Assembly (NCBI RefSeq): GCF_034190915.1
Contig: NW_026947499.1
Location: forward strand, 1,673,950-1,737,949
Direction of reading: 5' to 3'
Length of the DNA: 64,000 nt
Source: Cavia porcellus
Taxonomy: Eukaryota; Chordata; Mammalia; Rodentia; Caviidae
The position numbers were made by a program, and so were the translations under genes. The notes beneath the pieces were generated by a model. The model ran no database searches, was not told where the DNA came from, and worked only from the letters and a program-made list of their open reading frames with translations. How positions within the stretch are numbered: the stretch's first letter is position 1; each line of letters begins with the position of its first letter. Positions 60,113-64,000 of this stretch are shown piece by piece.

Positions 60113-63100
60113 GCAGACTGCTTTTCCCACAGGCAGGCCGCTCCTCACTGTGACAGCCCAGGACATCTCCTGCTATGCCCGACATGTCCTGCAGGAGATG
60201 CCGGGGGATTTCCAGTCCCTTTCTACCCTATTGTGAGCCTAAGGATTGCAACTTGAATCTCCCAAGTCCTGTGTCCGAGGCCCTTTTTTCCTGGGGGTGC
60301 AAACCCTCTTGGGGTTCACAGAGCCAGCGTGCTGTCCACTACTGCTCAAGAGAACAGGAGAGAAGCAGCAGGGCCAGTGTGTCCAGGGGCCCAGACTTCC
60401 TGGGCAGGTGCCCGCAGGGCATCACATAGCATGGCAGCTCGTGTGTGCCGGAACCCACTACCGATGCCCAGGGAATCCTCGGGGCTGCTGCGGCTTGGGT
60501 TTAAAACATGACCCACACGTGGGGTGAGAATTTTACCTTGGAATCTCTTTTAGGCCAGTAATTATACAAATCAGAGAGCAGGGTTGCTGCCTTGGGCAGG
60601 ACTTCTCGATGGAGAGGTCTGCGGACAGGGCTGGCTTGGGAAACTCACCATTCATTCTTAGGAGAAAGTGACATTTCTGACATTCTCCACTGGTGTGAAA
60701 TCTAAGGGCAAGGAAAGCTACACTGAGGCGAACAGATCTGTCCTCTCTGCCAGGAGTCATCTCAGGCCCGCCAGGATTTCGGGCGCAGAGCTCAGGAAAC
60801 GTGTTCTTGGAAGGGCTGATTGAGAGCCTTTGATGCCTCCAAAATTAGAACCGGATGGCATTTTCCATGGAATTGAGGGACATTTATTAGAATTCCGCTT
60901 TTCAAACTCCTGTCTGGATCACAGCAAGGAAAGTTCAGGGACTCGAGTTCCAGGCAGGTGCACCTGGACGGAGCCGGACACAGCAGCTTCCTCAGCGGGA
61001 GGGAGGTGCGTCTGGCTCCCCGCTCTCACTGCCGCCTCACTGGCACTGTTACCAGGAGGTGGGCACCACTGGAGGTGCCTCCTGGCGTTAACACGTGTCA
61101 GTCGCTTCTGTGGTGGCAGTGCGGCTAAGAGTGCCAGCTTCACAGGAGGCTGGTTCATTGGGCTCGTGGCCTCAGAGGTTGGGGCCCATGGCGACTTATC
61201 GCTTGTGGGTCTGTGATAACAGCCCCGAGAGAGCATCACGGCAGCTGGGTGAGGACCGCGGTAGCACAAAGCAGCTCACCTCACAATGGCCAGGAAGCAG
61301 AGAGAAGGGGGTGGGGAGGGCCCCAGTGTCCTCTCACGGGCACCACCTGCAGTGATCTTTCTAGTCCTCCTGGTGCCTGCAGGAGGTGACCCGCCGTCTT
61401 TGGGGGACTCTGATCAAACCACGGCCCCAGGCCTCTTCATAATGACCCTTGTGCAGTTCTGGTCCCCTGGGCTGGGTCCCCCAGCTTTGCGATTTTAAGG
61501 AAGACAAATGATGGTCTCATTCACTTTGCTGTCCCGCTGGTTCTCCTCTCAAGTCCTGATGAGCCACGATCTCTCCAAAAAGTGCCAACTGCTACTGCTT
61601 ATTTAAAAAGCCAACCCGGGGCCTTCCCTTCTCTCCCTAAGGGCACCCTTTTGGTGCAGACCCGGGCAGGGCACCTTTGCCTTGGGACTCCCCTCCCTGT
61701 GCCGTGAAGGCTTCCGCCCACTCACCTCCTCCTGCAGCCCCTCTCTGGCCAGCCCTCGGCTTCCTGCTGTCCGGGTTCCCTCTGGCGCTCTCCCTGGATG
61801 CAGGTAGCCTGTGCCCCTACGGTGTGGGGCATCGAGGTGCAGGAGGCCAGGGGCCACCTCCTGCTGTGGAGCCCTGCCTTTCCTCCTGAGACCTGCAGCC
61901 AACAGGTCCCGCCACCACCCCGGCCACCTCTCCTCTGTGGAGCATGCCCCCCAGCATTTTGTATATTGTCCCTTCTCCCTGGAGACCAGTCCCGGTGCCA
62001 GTGTGGCTCACATGCACCTTCTGCGGTCAGTTTTCACCTCTGTCCGCTTCGGTGGAAATATTATGAAGCAGTATTTTGCGCATGCCTGTGTTTACCTTGG
62101 CTTTGTTTTCTCTGTCTTTTGCCAAGAGATGTTTTCAGTGACTCCTCAGCCCAAGGAGAAAACACCGGAAACGTTTCCAGAATTTTTTAATAAAAGCGTC
62201 CAAATTCAGATCGTTTCCCTTTGCGGGGAGTCGGTGCAGGCTGCTGCCAAGTGGGAATCCAGCCGCAGGTGCGGCCAGCTCGGCTCCGCGGGCGCACGGT
62301 GAGGGCTGCAGCGGGCACCTCCGGCTCCGTTTCACAGCAGGTCTGGCACGGAGGCAGGACCCAAGAGCTGCACAGAGTTGCTTCAGCACCACCCAAGTGT
62401 CATTTATTTCCTCTATGAAGGGAAAGTGACCTTTATGAGGCTCCCCAAGGCCCCGCGCCTGCAGCCTGGGTGGTTCTGAATCACCAAAAAAAGTCACGTG
62501 AGTTGAGTTCTGCAGATTGTCTTAAAATCAGTGAAAACATAGCCACAGTCTGAAGTCTTACTAGGCAAAAGTAAATCAGAGTATATCTGAGTACTCCTCT
62601 TCCTACCGCTGTACACCACACGATGTGTCGGCTTTAAAAAGTGACACAAAGCCCTTATGTGATGAGCAGAGAGGGTGGAGGGTGGAGGGTACCCACAAAG
62701 ATTCTTACTGCTTAGTTCCCGAATCCAGAGGCGCTCCTGAAACTGCAGATCCTCACAGACAGCGGTGCCTTTGCTGGGTTTCTGCCCGTATAAAACTCGC
62801 CAGGTCACCGTGGCGGGGCCCAGCTGGGGCAGGAGCAGAGGTAACAGCGGCTCCATCTGCTCTGTGTTCCCCCCGGTCCTCTTTCCTTTCGAGGTGCCGA
62901 GGCTCACTCACCGCTGAAGTGTCACTCTGCCGCTGATCTGACCAAATGAAAACCCAAGCATCTCTGGGTCGGAGGGCCTTGCATTCTTCCGCAGCCTCCA
63001 GCGCTATCAACAAAGGCCTCTTTGTCCCCCAGAGGCGTTGGGAAAACCCAGCAGTGGTAAATCAGCCCGCTGAGTGTGAGGTCTGCCCTGAGCAGATTTC

Positions 63101-63660
63101 CATGCAGCTGGGTCCTGTGTGGCTGGGAAGCCTGGAAGCGCTCTGTGTTCCCCACTCACTTTCAGGAGTGGCCTGGCCTCCAGCTTTGGTCCCTTTCCTT
63201 ACCCCACTGTCACTGTGGTTTCCTGCTGTATCCAGGGGGCTGCTCCCAGGCCCGTCATGGCACTAGGGAGGACCAGGGCCCCGTGGGTGGCTAGAGGTGC
63301 CTAAGCTGTGCCATCTCAGCCAAGCTCCCCTCTCAGCTTTCCCCCTGGCCCTGGCCTGGGCCGCCCCTGTGGAGCAGCCCTGCTGGGTGTGTGTGAGCAG
63401 TGTCCCTGGTCGCCCCTCAGGGGCCCTGTCCAGTGGGCTGGGCCTCCAGCATGCTGCTCTGTGTCCCCAGCACAGGCAGCCTGCAGGTGAGGGGTGCTGG
63501 GCAGAGAGGGGGAGGTGAGCCAGCGCAGGTGCAGCCGCCTGGACCTCATCATGAAACAGGGACCAGGACAGCTTCTGCCACTTATGGTCACCTATGTAAG
63601 TCACCAGGCACAGTGCCCTGCACGGTGAGGACCTGGCAAGGGGCAGCTGTGGTTGCCTCT
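60113..63660. other. Intronic sequence, no gene seen
   Basis: Mixed sequence. The AT-richer parts at 60,790-60,930, 62,030-62,230 and 62,490-62,660 may hold old repeats or conserved sequence but show no decisive motif. Confidence 0.45.
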
Positions 63661-63972
63661 TGTTACGGTTTAGATCTAGAGGTCCCCGGGAGGCCCTGTG
63701 TTCAGAGGATCGTGGGATGCTGTGTGCAGCTGTAGATCCTCTGATGGATGAGTTCCTGCGCGCTGTTGGGAGGCGGGGCCTGAAGAAAAGGTGCATTCTT
63801 GTCCCCAGTGCTTCTGGGGTGAGTACCTTTGCTCCCCAGGCCTTTCCACCATGCTGCCCGTCTTAGAGCTGACAGCCCAGGGACTGTACCCACAGGCCGC
63901 AGTAAACCTCTCTGCCCTTACATTGTGGGTGTCGGGTGTTTCATCCCAGTGACAAGAAGGCAGCGAAGACAC
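63661..63972 (+). mobile_element. Probable old MaLR-type LTR
   Basis: Starts TGTTACGGTTTAGATCTAGA and has GGAGGCGGGGCCTGAAGAAA in the middle. It ends with CAGTAAACCTCTCTGCCC, a GGGTGTCGGGTGTTTCATCC block and CAGTGACAAGAAGGC. The order (TGTTAyGGTTTrGAT start, GGGAGGyGGGGCCT middle, AATAAACCTyT tail, GTATTTyATCACAGTGACAA end) is that of a MaLR-type LTR. No retroviral coding region flanks it in the window. The 3' end resembles the element at 10,381-10,590. Confidence 0.65.
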
Positions 63973-64000
63973 CTCTGCTGTGGCTGACGACATGGTGTGT

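Overview
This window is vertebrate, almost certainly rodent, nuclear DNA. It is non-coding sequence apart from one recognisable protein-coding exon. The rodent call rests on several 7SL-derived B1-type SINEs in both orientations and on tRNA-like ID-type SINE pieces. The ID-like pieces ('gctgggggc.tagctc', 'aggtcatgag.tagatcc') and the B1 copies look more like a non-murid rodent such as a beaver, kangaroo rat or squirrel relative than mouse or rat, but that is a weak call made by eye.

Layout. Positions 1-10,380 are one uninterrupted tandem-repeat array. A 24-nt core beginning GAGATGGAG and ending TCTGGTGCT alternates with (GT)n runs of variable length. The array has point-variant subtypes in blocks and an internal duplication at a spacing of about 2,030 bp. 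Its right edge abuts what looks like the 3' part of an old MaLR-type LTR (10,381-10,590). A second LTR of the same type seems to lie at the far right end (63,661-63,972). From about 10.6 to 48.65 kb the sequence is GC-rich intronic DNA. It holds SINEs, long pyrimidine tracts (24.8, 30.0 and 35.7 kb), an inverted pyrimidine/purine pair (11.84-12.19 kb), a diverged 171-bp tandem duplication (19.3-19.7 kb), and several AT-rich islands dense in TAAT-type motifs that are candidate conserved regulatory elements.

The one confident coding feature is on the + strand at 48,652-49,540. It is an intact 889-nt internal exon with a good branch-point match, an AG acceptor and a GTGAGT donor. It encodes the N-terminal extracellular domain of a TMEM132-family membrane protein, best matched to TMEM132D exon 2. 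The flanks are therefore most simply read as TMEM132D intron 1 (left) and intron 2 (right). TMEM132D is a very long gene with huge introns, and in human it is near the end of chromosome 12q. A GC-rich, minisatellite-rich subtelomeric setting would fit the left-hand array.

Right of the exon, intron 2 contains a GT-rich microsatellite (53.6 kb) and an antisense LINE-1 ORF2 fragment interrupted by an ID-like SINE (54.17-55.65 kb). It also contains a ten-unit 14-bp minisatellite in which most units carry a CACGTG E-box (56,197-56,336), followed by otherwise featureless GC-rich sequence. I found no tRNA, rRNA, CRISPR array, bacterial operon or other self-contained novel system. The most unusual objects are the 10-kb array and the E-box minisatellite.
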